Assembly: GCF_000024165.1 (NCBI RefSeq)
Contig: NC_013194.1
Coordinates: 3,658,001-3,722,000, forward strand
Source: Accumulibacter phosphatis
GTDB taxonomy: Bacteria; Pseudomonadota; Gammaproteobacteria; Burkholderiales; Rhodocyclaceae
Direction: 5' to 3'
Length of the DNA stretch: 64,000 bases
Position 1 is the stretch's first letter; every line of letters begins with the position of its first letter. This document shows positions 26,842 through 36,089 of the stretch, piece by piece. The notes under the pieces were generated by a model. That model was not told the origin of the DNA. It did no database searches and was given only the letters and a program-made list of their open reading frames with translations. A program made the translations under genes and the position numbers.

Positions 26842-29037
26842 TCAGGCGCGCAGGTCTTCAGCGCGGAACGGCAGGCGATCGGGATACTTGCCGGTCGCCG
26901 CGCCGATCGCGTTCGCCACCGCCGGCGCCAGAGGCGGAACGCCGGGCTCGCCGATGCCTGTCGGCCTGGCTGCCGACGAAACGATGTGCACCTCGACCCG
27001 TGGCATCTCGCCGATCCGGATCGGCGGATAGGTGTCGAAATTACCCTCGACGACGGCCCCCTCGCGCAAAGTGATCTCGCCATACAGCGCCGCTGACAGG
27101 GCAAAACCGACGGCACCTTCGACCTGCGAGCGGATGTTGTCCGGGTTGATCGCGATACCGCAATCGACGGCACAGGCGACGCGGTCGACCTTGAGCGTGC
27201 CGTCCGCAGCAACCGTAACCTCGGCGACCTGCGCCACGTAGGACTGGAAGGACTCATGGACGGCGACACCCCTGCCCCGCCGACTGCCCGGGCTGCCGAC
27301 CGGCAAGGGCGTGCCCCAGCCGGACTTCTCGGCGACGAGCTGGAGAACACCGCGGTGGCGAGGATGCTCGGCCAGCAGTTCCAGGCGCCAGGCGACCGGA
27401 TCCTTGCCTGCCGCTCTCGCCACCACATCCAGGAACACCTCGGTCGCATAGGCGGTGTGTGAGGAGCCGACCGAGCGCCACCAGAGCACCGGTACAGCAA
27501 TGTCCTTCGGCGTATGCAGATCGACCAGCCGGTTGGCAATGGCGTAAGGCAGGTTGGCCGCGCCTTCGACCGAGACCGCATCGATGCCGTCCTTGACCAT
27601 CATCGACTCGAAAGGCGAGCCGGCGAGGATGGACTGGCCGACGAGCCGGTGTCGCCAACCGCTGAGCCTGCCACCCGCGTCGAGGGCGGCTTCCAGGGCG
27701 TGGTGGAACAACGGTCGGTAGTAGCCGGCCCGCATGTCGTCCTCGCGCATCCAGACCAGCTTGACCGGCGCTTTGCCGCCAATCGCCTGGACGATGCGGG
27801 CGGTTTCGACGACATAGTCGGAATGGGTGTTGGCGCGCCGGCCGAAGCTGCCGCCGGCGTAGAGCATGTTGATCTTCACCTGCTCCGGCCTGAGGCCGAA
27901 GACTTCCGCCAGCCGGGACTGGTCGCCGGTATTGAGCTGCTCGCCGTTCCATACCTCGCAGCCCTGCTCGGTCAAGTGGATCACGCAGTTCATCGGCTCC
28001 ATGGCCGCATGCGCGAGATAGGGAAAGTCGTAGGTCGCCTTGACGATATTTGCGGCATTCGCAAAGGCCTGCTCGGGATCGCCGGTGCGGTGGGCGACGA
28101 GGCCGGGCGACTTCGCCATCTCACGGTAGCGCGCGAGGATTTCGTCGCTGCCCAGCCGAAAAGCGCGCGTTTCGTCCCAATCGACGCTCAGCGCATCGCG
28201 TCCCTTCTTGGCACTCCAGGTGTCGCGCGCGAGCACCGCGACCCCCGAGGGAATCTGCACGACATCGACGACACCCTTGACGCGTCTGGCCGCCGTCGCA
28301 TCGAATCGGCGCACCGTGGCGCCAAAACGCGGTGGATGCGCGACCACGGCGACGAGCATCCCGGGCAAGTGGATGTCCTGCGTGAACACCGCCTTGCCAT
28401 TGGTCTTGTCGGCGCTGTCGCGGCGTGGCGCAGACCTGCCGATCAGGCGGAAATCCTTCGCTTCCTTGAGCGTGACGCTGGCCGGCACCGCTTCCGCGGC
28501 CGCCGCTGCGGCAAGTTCGCCGAAGCGCGCCTGCCTCTTCGACGCCGCATGGCTGACGACGCCGTCGCGGACGGTGATTTCCGCCGCCGGCACGCGCCAG
28601 CGCTTGGCCGCTGCGCTGACCAGCATGGCCCGGCCGCTGGCACCGGCCTGGCGCAGCTGATCCCAGGAATTGGCCATCGCCGTGCTGCCGCCGGTGCCCT
28701 GGTTGGGCCCCCAGAAGAGGTTGTTGTAGCGCTGCGCATCGGCGGGCGCGCCCTCGATATGTACCGTCTGCCAGTCGGCGTCGAGCTCTTCGGCGAGGAT
28801 CGTCGCCAGTCCGGTATAGGTACCCTGCCCCATCTCGAGGTGCTTCGAGATGACCGTAACCGTGTTGTCGGGGGCGATGCGCAGGAAGGCATTGGGTGCG
28901 AACACCGGCGGCGCCGAGGCGGCTTGTCCGGCGACAGGCGCGGCGGCGGTCGCCGGCAGGCAGAAGCCGAGCGTCAGCCCGGCGGCCCCCTGCATGAAGC
29001 TGCGGCGGCTGGCGTTCTCAATCGTCGTGTTGAGCAT
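26842..29037 (-). CDS. Molybdopterin-binding aldehyde oxidase/isoquinoline oxidoreductase large subunit
   Basis: 731 residues from ATG 29037 with AGGAG. A Tat signal (ASRRSFMQGAAGLTLGFCLP) predicts periplasmic export. Moco motifs: MGQGTYTGLATILAEELDAD, FWGPNQGTGGSTAM, AGGSFGRRANTHSDYV, and the catalytic Glu in GIGEPGVPPLAPAVANAI. This is the IorB type, lacking the FAD subunit and usually passing electrons to cytochrome c. The substrate (N-heterocycle or aldehyde) cannot be read. It follows the 2Fe-2S subunit by 10 bp. Confidence 0.9.
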   Translation of the reverse strand: MLNTTIENASRRSFMQGAAGLTLGFCLPATAAAPVAGQAASAPPVFAPNAFLRIAPDNTVTVISKHLEMGQGTYTGLATILAEELDADWQTVHIEGAPADAQRYNNLFWGPNQGTGGSTAMANSWDQLRQAGASGRAMLVSAAAKRWRVPAAEITVRDGVVSHAASKRQARFGELAAAAAAEAVPASVTLKEAKDFRLIGRSAPRRDSADKTNGKAVFTQDIHLPGMLVAVVAHPPRFGATVRRFDATAARRVKGVVDVVQIPSGVAVLARDTWSAKKGRDALSVDWDETRAFRLGSDEILARYREMAKSPGLVAHRTGDPEQAFANAANIVKATYDFPYLAHAAMEPMNCVIHLTEQGCEVWNGEQLNTGDQSRLAEVFGLRPEQVKINMLYAGGSFGRRANTHSDYVVETARIVQAIGGKAPVKLVWMREDDMRAGYYRPLFHHALEAALDAGGRLSGWRHRLVGQSILAGSPFESMMVKDGIDAVSVEGAANLPYAIANRLVDLHTPKDIAVPVLWWRSVGSSHTAYATEVFLDVVARAAGKDPVAWRLELLAEHPRHRGVLQLVAEKSGWGTPLPVGSPGSRRGRGVAVHESFQSYVAQVAEVTVAADGTLKVDRVACAVDCGIAINPDNIRSQVEGAVGFALSAALYGEITLREGAVVEGNFDTYPPIRIGEMPRVEVHIVSSAARPTGIGEPGVPPLAPAVANAIGAATGKYPDRLPFRAEDLRA

Positions 29038-29047
29038 GTCCGGGCTC

Positions 29048-29506
29048 CTAGGCAAGGGATTTGGCGGCCGCGTGGATGGCCGCCCGGATGCGCTGATAGG
29101 TCGCACAACGGCACAGGTTGGCCGCCATGGCATTGTCGATGTCGGCGTCGGTCGGCTTGCGGTTGCTGGCGAGCAGCGCCATCGCGCTCATGATCTGGCC
29201 GGACTGGCAGTAGCCGCACTGCACGACATCGAGCTTCCGCCAGGCGTCCTGGACGGCCCTGCCGACGCGCGACCGCTCGGCTCCCTCGATGGTCGTGACC
29301 TGTCGCCCGGCGACCGCCGATACCGGGGTCATGCAGGCGCGCACGGGAGCGCCATCGACATGCACGACGCAGGCGCCGCATAGCGCCTGACCGCAGGCGT
29401 ACTTGGTTCCGGTCAACTCGAGGGTATCGCGGAGGACCCAGAGCAGCGGGGTATCCGGAGCAATGTCGACCTGGCGAAGCTGACCATTGACGGTGAACTG
29501 AATCAT
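29048..29506 (-). CDS. 2Fe-2S ferredoxin-like small subunit of a molybdenum hydroxylase
   Basis: 152 residues, RBS AGGAG. An N-terminal plant-type 2Fe-2S site (KYACGQALCGACVVHVDG) and a C-terminal 2Fe-2S helical domain (QCGYCQSGQIMSAMALL, NLCRCATYQRIRAAI). It passes electrons from the molybdenum centre of the following large subunit. It has no signal peptide and would be co-exported with the Tat-targeted large subunit. Confidence 0.93.
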   Translation of the reverse strand: MIQFTVNGQLRQVDIAPDTPLLWVLRDTLELTGTKYACGQALCGACVVHVDGAPVRACMTPVSAVAGRQVTTIEGAERSRVGRAVQDAWRKLDVVQCGYCQSGQIMSAMALLASNRKPTDADIDNAMAANLCRCATYQRIRAAIHAAAKSLA

Positions 29507-29519
29507 GACCTGACTCCTG

Positions 29520-30032
29520 TTAGAGAACGTCCCAGCCCTCGAACCACTCGCTCAGCGGGCGGGCTTCGCCGAAACTGGCGAGCTGCCGGTCGATCGCCTC
29601 GTGGTTGCCCCACACCACGTCCACCAGCATGCCGGCGGCGACGCGCGATTCGATGTCGTGACAGTAAAGTCCGAGCCTGCGCTGGACATAGAAGCCGTAG
29701 GTGCGGCAGGCCACCGGGCGCTGGGCATAGACCAGGCACGCGTTGGCGGACCGGTCGAGCAGCGGGCAGACGATGTGACGCGGCCGCTCGCCGTCAACGG
29801 CAGCCAGCCCCGCAATGTTACGGCTGACCTGTCGAAGACTCTCCGGCGACAGCGTCGCCAGACCTTCGCGCATCTGGTTCCATTCGGCCGGCGTCAGTTG
29901 CGGGACGTCGGCAAGCCGCCGACAGCAGCCGTCGCAGCCCTTGGCGCACGGCCACTCGGGGCGATCTTCGCGGATCGCCAGTACGCGTGCGTCGATGTCG
30001 GCGTGGAGCTGGGTCAGGGATAGAGCACTCAT
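29520..30032 (-). CDS. YkgJ-family cysteine cluster protein
   Basis: 170 residues from ATG 30032; a GTG 12 bp upstream is possible. Two cysteine groups: CAKGCDGCCRR near residue 30 and CPLLDRSANACLVYAQRPVACRTYG near residue 90, the YkgJ/UPF0153 pattern thought to bind Zn or Fe-S. It stops 13 bp before the 2Fe-2S subunit start, so it may share that operon. Function unknown. A second family member is truncated at the left window edge. Confidence 0.8.
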   Translation of the reverse strand: MSALSLTQLHADIDARVLAIREDRPEWPCAKGCDGCCRRLADVPQLTPAEWNQMREGLATLSPESLRQVSRNIAGLAAVDGERPRHIVCPLLDRSANACLVYAQRPVACRTYGFYVQRRLGLYCHDIESRVAAGMLVDVVWGNHEAIDRQLASFGEARPLSEWFEGWDVL

Positions 30033-30146
30033 CCTTGCTGGCACGGATCAACAGGCATGTACGGGAGAGCTGGCGACGGCTTGCGGGCAACTGTGCGCGC
30101 CGCCGACCTGGATGCCGGCGACCCGCTTTCCTTCGCTGGCCGTTCC

Positions 30147-31091
30147 TCACAGCCGCGCCAGCGTTTCACGCATTCTCGCCCGTTGTTGGGCATCGGGCAA
30201 GCGGCCCTGGGCCGCCGCAAGATTGTCCTCGAGGTGGTGGACCTTGCCTGTGGCCGGGATGACACAGGTCACGGCAGGCTCGGCGAGGATGAACTTGAGG
30301 AAGAACTGGGCCCAGCTCACACAGTCGAACTCGGCCGCCCATTCGGGCAGCGGCTTGCCGCGTACCCGCCCGAACAACGAGGCCTTGGCGAAGGGCCGGT
30401 TGATGATGACGGCGATGCCCAGGTCCCGGGCCAGCGGCAGCATGCGCACTGCGGCGGCGGGTTCGGCCAGGCTGTAGTTGAGCTGCACGAAATCCGGCCG
30501 GGCCGCGCGCAGCACCGTTTCGAGTTCGTGATAGGCGCCTTCGTGATAGTGCGTGACCCCGTAATAGCGTAGGCGACCGTGCTGCTTCCACTCGCGCAGC
30601 GTCGGCAGCTGCACCTGCCAGTCGACCAGGTTGTGCACCTGCATCAGTTCCAGGCGTTGCGTGCGCAGCCGGCTGAACGAGGTTTCCATCTGCCGGATAC
30701 CTTCGGCGCGCCCGTGAGTCCACACCTTCGTGGCGAGGAAAAGGCGGTCGCGCAAACGCAGCGTCGCCGCCAGATTGCCGACCACCGATTCCGCGTTCCC
30801 ATACATCGGCGAGCTGTCCACCATCTGCCCGCCCAGCGCCACGAAGCGCGCGAGCACCTGCTCGAGATCCGTACTGGCGGGGTCGGCGACGTCGAAGCTG
30901 TCGTAGGTGCCCAGCCCGACGGCGGCGATCAACTCACCGGACGCCGGGATAGGCCGCCTGAGCGGGCCGCCGCCGGGAATTGCCGGGGCCGCGGCGAGCG
31001 CGCTACCGGCCAGGGCGAGCCCGCCTGCGGCAATCGTCTTCAGCGCAGCGCGCCGCCCGACGGCGGCCGAATCCTGGTTACCTGCCTTCAT
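30147..31091 (-). CDS. Exported aldo/keto reductase
   Basis: 314 residues from ATG 31091 with GGGAGAGG; a GTG directly upstream is less likely. It starts with a twin-arginine leader (VGRRAALKTIAAGGLALAGSALAAA). The AKR barrel has VGLGTYDSFD, catalytic Asp/Tyr in VDSSPMYGNAE, Lys in LATKVWT and His in MQVHNLVDW. It reduces carbonyls with NAD(P)H; a Tat-exported form is less common and its cofactor outside the cytoplasm is unclear. It begins 12 bp after the transporter gene. Confidence 0.85.
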   Translation of the reverse strand: MKAGNQDSAAVGRRAALKTIAAGGLALAGSALAAAPAIPGGGPLRRPIPASGELIAAVGLGTYDSFDVADPASTDLEQVLARFVALGGQMVDSSPMYGNAESVVGNLAATLRLRDRLFLATKVWTHGRAEGIRQMETSFSRLRTQRLELMQVHNLVDWQVQLPTLREWKQHGRLRYYGVTHYHEGAYHELETVLRAARPDFVQLNYSLAEPAAAVRMLPLARDLGIAVIINRPFAKASLFGRVRGKPLPEWAAEFDCVSWAQFFLKFILAEPAVTCVIPATGKVHHLEDNLAAAQGRLPDAQQRARMRETLARL

Positions 31092-31103
31092 CACCTCTCC
31101 CTT

Positions 31104-32414
31104 TCATCGCTGCACCGGCGCCGCGGCCAGCGCATCTGGCGCCCTTGCCCCACCCTCGCCTGGCGGCAACGTCTCTGCCACCTGCTGCTGGTAACGCTGG
31201 CCGAGCCGCAGCCCCAGCCAGGCAAGCGCCAGGGCACCCGGAACTGCCGCCAGGGCGACTCCCGAAGTGCCCAGCCCGGCGGCCGCGTGCAACCAGCCGC
31301 CGAAGGCGTCGCCCGCGCGTGACACCACCGTGTCGAGGACGTTCTTGGCCTTGTAGCGCGGCTCGCGCGGGACGGCGGTGAACAGGGCCTCGCGCGCCGG
31401 GCGCAGCAGGCCATGGCCGCCGGCGCGCGAAATGACCTGGATGACCAGCACTGCCGTCAGCACCGGTATTGCCGCCAGCACCGCCAGAGGCACCACCAGC
31501 AGCAGAGGCACGGCCGCCAGCGTAATGCCGAGGCCCACCTTCTGCATGAGGCGACCGGCAACCATCGCCTGCAGGCCCAGCGCGAGCAGGTTCACCGCCA
31601 GGTCGATCAGCGCGAAGAGCTGCGTACGCGTCTCGGCGGCCAGCGCGGCTGCCTTGACCAGACGCGCCTGCTCGAAATAGACGAAGGTACCGACGACACT
31701 TTGCAGCACGATCACCAGGGCAATCATGGCCAGGTAGGGGGAAGCGGCGACCTCGGCCAACCCGGCGAGGACGTTGCCGCCCAGCGGTTGGCCCGCCTCG
31801 GGCGTGGCATGGCCGTCGGCGACCTGCAGGATGCACAGCAGCGACAACAGCAGCAATGCCGCCGAAACCAGCAGCAAGCCGTGCACGCCGACGGCGTGCA
31901 CCGAGAAAGCCGTGATCGTCGGGCCGACCAGCGCGCCGGTGCTGCCGCCGGCGGCAATCATGCCGAACAGTCGCCGCGCCTGACCGTGCGAGAAGCTGTC
32001 GGCCATGGCGGTCCAGAACAGCGAGACGACGATCAGGTTGAAGACGCTGACCCAGACAAACAAGGCAAGTGCCGCCGCCGGCGAGGCGCCACCGGCGATC
32101 CACGCCTGAAAACCGCCCAGCACCAGCGCCGTGATAGCGAACACCGTCGCCAGCAGCGCGCGCCGTGGCAGCCGGGCAGCCGCCCAGCCATAAAGCGGAA
32201 CGATGGCCAACATGCCGGCCAGCGTCAAGGTGAAGGCCCATTGCAGCCTGTCCGGCCCGATCTGGACGCCCATCTCCTCGCGCACCGGGCGCAGGATGTA
32301 ATAGCCGGCAAGGAGCAGGAAGAACCCGGAAAACGCCCAGAACAGCAATCGCCCCTCGCCCGGGCGGCAGTCGACGACGCGCGCCAAACGCGCGGCCCAC
32401 GCCGACGAAGCCAT
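31104..32414 (-). CDS. MFS-type transporter related to NTP/NDP exchangers
   Basis: 436 residues, about 12 hydrophobic segments. The early motif GYYILRPVREEMGVQIG followed by LQWAFTLTLAGMLAIVPLYG resembles bacterial relatives of the Npt/AAA nucleotide transporter family (proteobacterial MFS members of unknown substrate). SRAGGHGLLRPAREALFTAV and RYKAKNVLDTVVSRAGDA are also typical. The ATG overlaps the dioxygenase stop (TGATG), implying translational coupling. Substrate unknown. Confidence 0.7.
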   Translation of the reverse strand: MASSAWAARLARVVDCRPGEGRLLFWAFSGFFLLLAGYYILRPVREEMGVQIGPDRLQWAFTLTLAGMLAIVPLYGWAAARLPRRALLATVFAITALVLGGFQAWIAGGASPAAALALFVWVSVFNLIVVSLFWTAMADSFSHGQARRLFGMIAAGGSTGALVGPTITAFSVHAVGVHGLLLVSAALLLLSLLCILQVADGHATPEAGQPLGGNVLAGLAEVAASPYLAMIALVIVLQSVVGTFVYFEQARLVKAAALAAETRTQLFALIDLAVNLLALGLQAMVAGRLMQKVGLGITLAAVPLLLVVPLAVLAAIPVLTAVLVIQVISRAGGHGLLRPAREALFTAVPREPRYKAKNVLDTVVSRAGDAFGGWLHAAAGLGTSGVALAAVPGALALAWLGLRLGQRYQQQVAETLPPGEGGARAPDALAAAPVQR

Positions 32415-33058
32415 CAGCGGCTACCCGGCGTGGCCGGTCCGAGAACGATGTCGAAGCGTGCGAGCAGATCGCCCCCGTCGGCCGGCCGTACGAATGTCGC
32501 GAGCAGGGCGGCACGCGCCTGCGGGTCTCGCACACCCTGCAGCAACCCATCGCCGGCATTCTCCGCGGCGCCGGCGACGTACATCTGGGTAACCAGAGGT
32601 GCCTGGCCGGCAACCGTGATGGCGAAGTGAACGTGTGGCGCACGGCCGGGATAAGGAACCGGCTTGATGGTACGGAAGCGGTAGCCACCATCGACACCCG
32701 TCGTGAACCTTCCGTAGCCCTGGAAATCCGGATCCAGCGGGCGGTCACCACGATCGTCGGGGTGGTGATAGCGGCCGAAGGCGTCGCACTGCCAGATCTC
32801 CACCCGGGCTGCGCCCACCGGCTGGCCCGCCTCATCCAGGATGCGGCCATGCAGGTTGCAGATCTCGCCGCGCGCGATGCCCGTTCGCCCGGCGACGCTG
32901 ACCAGATCATTGTCGTTGTCGAGCGGCAGCTGGCGTGGATAGAAAGGCCCCAATGCCTGCGACGGCGTGCGCAACAGCCCCGCCCAGGCAGGGAGAGCCA
33001 GCGAGAGCCCGGCGGCGGCACTGGCGAGCAGAATGCGGCGATTGGCTGAATGAGACAT
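32414..33058 (-). CDS. Intradiol ring-cleavage dioxygenase family protein
   Basis: 214 residues from ATG 33058. A Tat-like leader (NRRILLASAAAGLSLALPA), then the protocatechuate 3,4-dioxygenase fold: GPFYPRQLP, VEIWQCDAFGRYHHPDD with the first Fe ligand Tyr, and YPGRAPHVHFAI with Tyr and the HxH Fe ligands. Exported single-subunit members are common and poorly characterised; cleavage of catechol-like rings is inferred. First gene of a dioxygenase-transporter-AKR operon. Confidence 0.85.
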   Translation of the reverse strand: MSHSANRRILLASAAAGLSLALPAWAGLLRTPSQALGPFYPRQLPLDNDNDLVSVAGRTGIARGEICNLHGRILDEAGQPVGAARVEIWQCDAFGRYHHPDDRGDRPLDPDFQGYGRFTTGVDGGYRFRTIKPVPYPGRAPHVHFAITVAGQAPLVTQMYVAGAAENAGDGLLQGVRDPQARAALLATFVRPADGGDLLARFDIVLGPATPGSR

Positions 33059-33067
33059 GCGGATCTC

Positions 33068-33754
33068 CATGGCGTCGGCTCTTCGACCGAGTCCGTCGTG
33101 CATAATTCCGTTGTCAGCCCCGCCAATCCATCACTGGCCTTCAACGCGGCGGATCAGGCCGCGCCCACGGCGTTTGGGGCGACGCATTGAAACTCCATCC
33201 TCGACGGTCTGTCGTGGCGTGGCAACCTCAGTATCGATGAGCAACGCTTCTCGCAGAATGTGGCTGTTCAGCTGGCGGCCGCCGGTGGCGGCGTGCTGCG
33301 CGGCGCCGACGACGCGAGTGGGGCCCTCATCTTGCAGCAGGTAGACCAGGTGGCCGGCTGGTTCAACCTGAATCGCTTTACCGGAATTTACAACACGGCG
33401 CCGGCGAATCACGTCTTCGACGGCTCATTCCTGAATTCGCCGAAGTCCATCGATCCGACCAACGGCGTCGGCACCACCAGTTACGCCGAAGTCCCGCATG
33501 GCCCGCAGCCCAATGGCGTCTTCCTGGCAACCGCCGTGTTTGGTTTCGATAGCGAGCCGCAACCCTTTTTCGGTCCGTCACCGGACTTGGCCAGCGAGAC
33601 GTTCGCCGGTTTCAGGCGGCCGCATTGCGCGCGGTCAGTCGCCGCAGTGGAGCGCAGACGGCGAACGAATCGGCGAACCCAATCGCGAGCCAGCCAGGAG
33701 AAAGGGGCGCATCACGCTGTCGTCTCGGCGCCCGCTCGCCGACACGCCGGTTGA
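33068..33754 (+). pseudogene. Secreted-protein-like reading frame broken by an in-frame stop
   Basis: One frame is coherent on both sides of a single TGA at 33188-33190: upstream it reads VVSPANPSLAFNAADQAAP, downstream ILDGLSWRGNLSIDEQRFSQ and VAGWFNLNRFTGIYNT, HVFDGSFLNSP. The composition (Asn, Gly, Ser) suggests a secreted or surface protein. No start codon or RBS is visible upstream, and the end after ~33610 becomes Arg-rich. Probably a pseudogene; family not recognised. Confidence 0.4.
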
Positions 33755-33755
33755 C

Positions 33756-34358
33756 CTACCTGCGTGTGGAAGACACTCCCGCCGGCGCCGGGGTGTTCGG
33801 CGGCGGATAGCTCGCTGGCGATTGTGACGAGGAGGAAGGCGCCGGCGTATTGGCCGGCGGATAGGCGGACTGGGGCGCGCCAGGTGCTCGTGAGGGCGTC
33901 GGCGCCTGCCGATACACGGCCTGCCCCGGCAGTTGATTGCCGCGCGCGTACATGCACTGCATGTACGCGACATTGTAGCGTCGCTGCAGCTCGTAACTCG
34001 ACAGGTAAGCGGTGTTCCCGCCGGCGGCGCTGCCGAAGAGCAATCCCGTGCCCGCTCCGATCGCGGCCCCCTGGCCTGCCTGCCCCGATGCGGAACCGAT
34101 GATCGCACCCGCCGCCGCACCGATCACGGTCGCCACGGCCGCCGTGCCGGCCGCATTGTTGACCGCCTCCTGACCGGCCGGCGCCACCAATGACTGCGCG
34201 TATTGCCGGCACGCGATGTCGTCGTACTGGAAGAGGTCGAAGGATTTCTGTTGTCCCGGCAGGACCAGTACCGTCGGACCGGCGGGCACGCTCACGCACC
34301 CGGCCACGAGCAGTAGACTGGTGGCCACAAGCGGCAGCCACAAGATTCTCTTTTGCAT
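33756..34358 (-). CDS. Glycine-zipper lipoprotein
   Basis: 200 residues from ATG 34358. A lipoprotein signal with lipobox LLVAGC (Cys ~20), then YDDIACRQYAQSLVAP, a glycine-zipper segment (GAAAGAIIGSASGQAGQG and GAGTGLLFGSAAGG) that can span or insert in a membrane, ELQRRYNVAYMQCMYARGNQ, and a Pro/Ser-rich tail with repeats of YPPxNTPAP. An outer-membrane lipoprotein of unknown role, probably structural. Confidence 0.8.
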   Translation of the reverse strand: MQKRILWLPLVATSLLLVAGCVSVPAGPTVLVLPGQQKSFDLFQYDDIACRQYAQSLVAPAGQEAVNNAAGTAAVATVIGAAAGAIIGSASGQAGQGAAIGAGTGLLFGSAAGGNTAYLSSYELQRRYNVAYMQCMYARGNQLPGQAVYRQAPTPSRAPGAPQSAYPPANTPAPSSSSQSPASYPPPNTPAPAGVSSTRR

Positions 34359-34388
34359 GTCAGTTCCCGTCACGGTTCGGCGATCGGT

Positions 34389-34910
34389 TTATCGGGCCAG
34401 CTTGGGCCGCGTCCGCGAACCCGTGTTCGCCTGCGGTACGACCGGTAACCAGTCCTTGCTGCATTTCTGCACGTAGGGGTAGTAACCCGCCGGGTCGGTG
34501 CAATAGAACCAGAACGTCGGCGGCGGGCTGGAACTGTCCTGTACAGCAGGCTGACTCACGTTGCTTTGGGTGGGCGGCGTGACCACGTCGACCTCCCGTT
34601 CAACGACGACCACAGGATCGGTCACCACGTAGCTGGCGTAGGGGGCGTAGCCATAGCCGTACGGATAGCTGTAGGCATAAGGCACGCCACCCCAATAGGC
34701 CGGTCCGCCAACATAGACGCCGACGCCGGGACCCCAGTAACGACCTCCCCAGCCACCGTAATAGCCACGGCCACCATAGTAGGCGCCGCCATGCCAGCCA
34801 CCGCCGGGGCCGCCGCGGTACCAGCCGCCCCCATAGGCGTGGGCCATCTCCGTGCTGCTTGCCATCGCAAACAGCACCAGTGCCGCAAGTATTGCCGGGC
34901 CTCGCTTCAT
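34389..34910 (-). CDS. Secreted Gly/Tyr-rich protein of unknown function
   Basis: 173 residues from ATG 34910; a GTG just upstream is an alternative. Signal peptide ILAALVLFAMASSTEMAHA, then a Gly/Trp/Tyr-rich stretch (WYRGGPGGGWHGGAYYGG) and a C-terminal motif FWFYCTDPAGYYPYVQKC followed by WLPVVP, which recurs in proteobacterial envelope proteins. It lies 30 bp upstream of the glycine-zipper lipoprotein gene in the same direction, so an operon of envelope proteins is likely. Confidence 0.78.
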   Translation of the reverse strand: MKRGPAILAALVLFAMASSTEMAHAYGGGWYRGGPGGGWHGGAYYGGRGYYGGWGGRYWGPGVGVYVGGPAYWGGVPYAYSYPYGYGYAPYASYVVTDPVVVVEREVDVVTPPTQSNVSQPAVQDSSSPPPTFWFYCTDPAGYYPYVQKCSKDWLPVVPQANTGSRTRPKLAR

Positions 34911-35085
34911 CACCTTGACTCCTCTGCCTCACGCGTACGATCCGCCGCCAGAACGCAAGTCTGACACGACTGCTCACGCCATCGTCGCGTTTCCGCGGTC
35001 GCCAACAGTCTCTTAACGCTTCAGGGCACAAAGCGGATTACCGCGTGCCCGGCAATACGGCGCGGCGGCTCTCGGTCGACACGCG

Positions 35086-35994
35086 CTAGGCGCTTTCCGG
35101 AACGTGCAGACTCCGGCCTGCCGCCTGACAGACAAGCTTGCTCAGCACGTCCAGCGCTGACGAGCCGATTCGCCAGCAGTGCCAGTACAAAGGTATGTCC
35201 AGCCAGTGATCCGGGACCATCTCGAGCAGATCGCCATTCCGCAAAGCCGCGGCAACGATTTGCTCGGGCATCATGCCCCACGCGGCACCGCGTCGTGCCG
35301 CTTCGAGGAAGGAGCGCGTGGACGGAGCACAGTGCGTGGGCGCCTGCAGAACGGTGCCGGTGAGACGCGCCACGAAAAGCCGCTGCAAGGCATCCTTCTT
35401 GTTGAACATGAGCACCGGCGCCGCGTTCAGCGTATCGGCGCTTACCCCGGCGGCAAAATACCTGTCGACGTAAGCTGGCGATGCCACCGCGAGATAGCGC
35501 ATCGCCCCGAGCGCTTCGACACGGCACCCCTGGATCGCCTCGGCGCTGGCACTGACCCCAGCCATCACCGTTCCTTCGCGCAACAATGCCACCGAGTGAT
35601 CCTGGTCCTCGCTGCGAATATCCAGTGTGATTGACGTCACCCCGGGAAGGGCGTCGAAGACCTCGGCAAACCAGCTATCGAGAGAGTCGGCATTGACCAC
35701 GATGGGAATGCGCACGTTCGTTTGCCCACTGCCCTCGACAACGCCCAGCTCGGACAACACCTCAGATTCCAGCAAGGCAACTTGTTCCGCATGCCGAAGC
35801 AGGCGTCGTCCGGCAGCAGTCGCCCGGCAAGGCGTGCTCCGCTGGATCAACACCTGGCCCAGGCGATCCTCGAGCAGCTTGATCCGCTGGCTGACGGCGG
35901 ACGGCGTCACGCTCAATTTCCGGGCGGCCAGTTCGAACGACCCTTCGCCGAGGACCGCGGCGAAAGCGGCGAGTTGGGCATTGTCGATGCGCAT
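35086..35994 (-). CDS. argP: LysR-family regulator ArgP (IciA)
   Basis: 302 residues. N-terminal winged helix (NAQLAAFAAVLGEGSFELAAR, LSVTPSAVSQRIKLLEDRLG) with the ArgP-type ending of the helix, then a LysR effector domain (VRIPIVVNADSLDSWFAEVF, VASPAYVDRYFAAGVSADTL). In E. coli ArgP activates the arginine exporter gene argO in response to arginine and is held off by lysine. Here it is divergent from argO with a 95-bp gap, which supports the assignment. Confidence 0.92.
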   Translation of the reverse strand: MRIDNAQLAAFAAVLGEGSFELAARKLSVTPSAVSQRIKLLEDRLGQVLIQRSTPCRATAAGRRLLRHAEQVALLESEVLSELGVVEGSGQTNVRIPIVVNADSLDSWFAEVFDALPGVTSITLDIRSEDQDHSVALLREGTVMAGVSASAEAIQGCRVEALGAMRYLAVASPAYVDRYFAAGVSADTLNAAPVLMFNKKDALQRLFVARLTGTVLQAPTHCAPSTRSFLEAARRGAAWGMMPEQIVAAALRNGDLLEMVPDHWLDIPLYWHCWRIGSSALDVLSKLVCQAAGRSLHVPESA

Positions 35995-36089
35995 ACGTTA
36001 GCGATTCTAATGATTCATTAGGAACTTTAGCTGTATTCACGCATCTTCGCCAGTTAAGCTGGCCCCATCGCCACCCACGCCGTCGCGCC
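35995..36089. promoter_or_regulatory. argP-argO divergent control region
   Basis: A 95-bp AT-richer gap between the two start codons, holding ATTCTAATGATTCATTAGGA, with an imperfect dyad (CTAATGATTCATTAG) at about 36006-36020. This is a plausible ArgP binding site or promoter element. The dyad is seen directly; its role is inferred from LysR-type arrangement. Confidence 0.5.
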
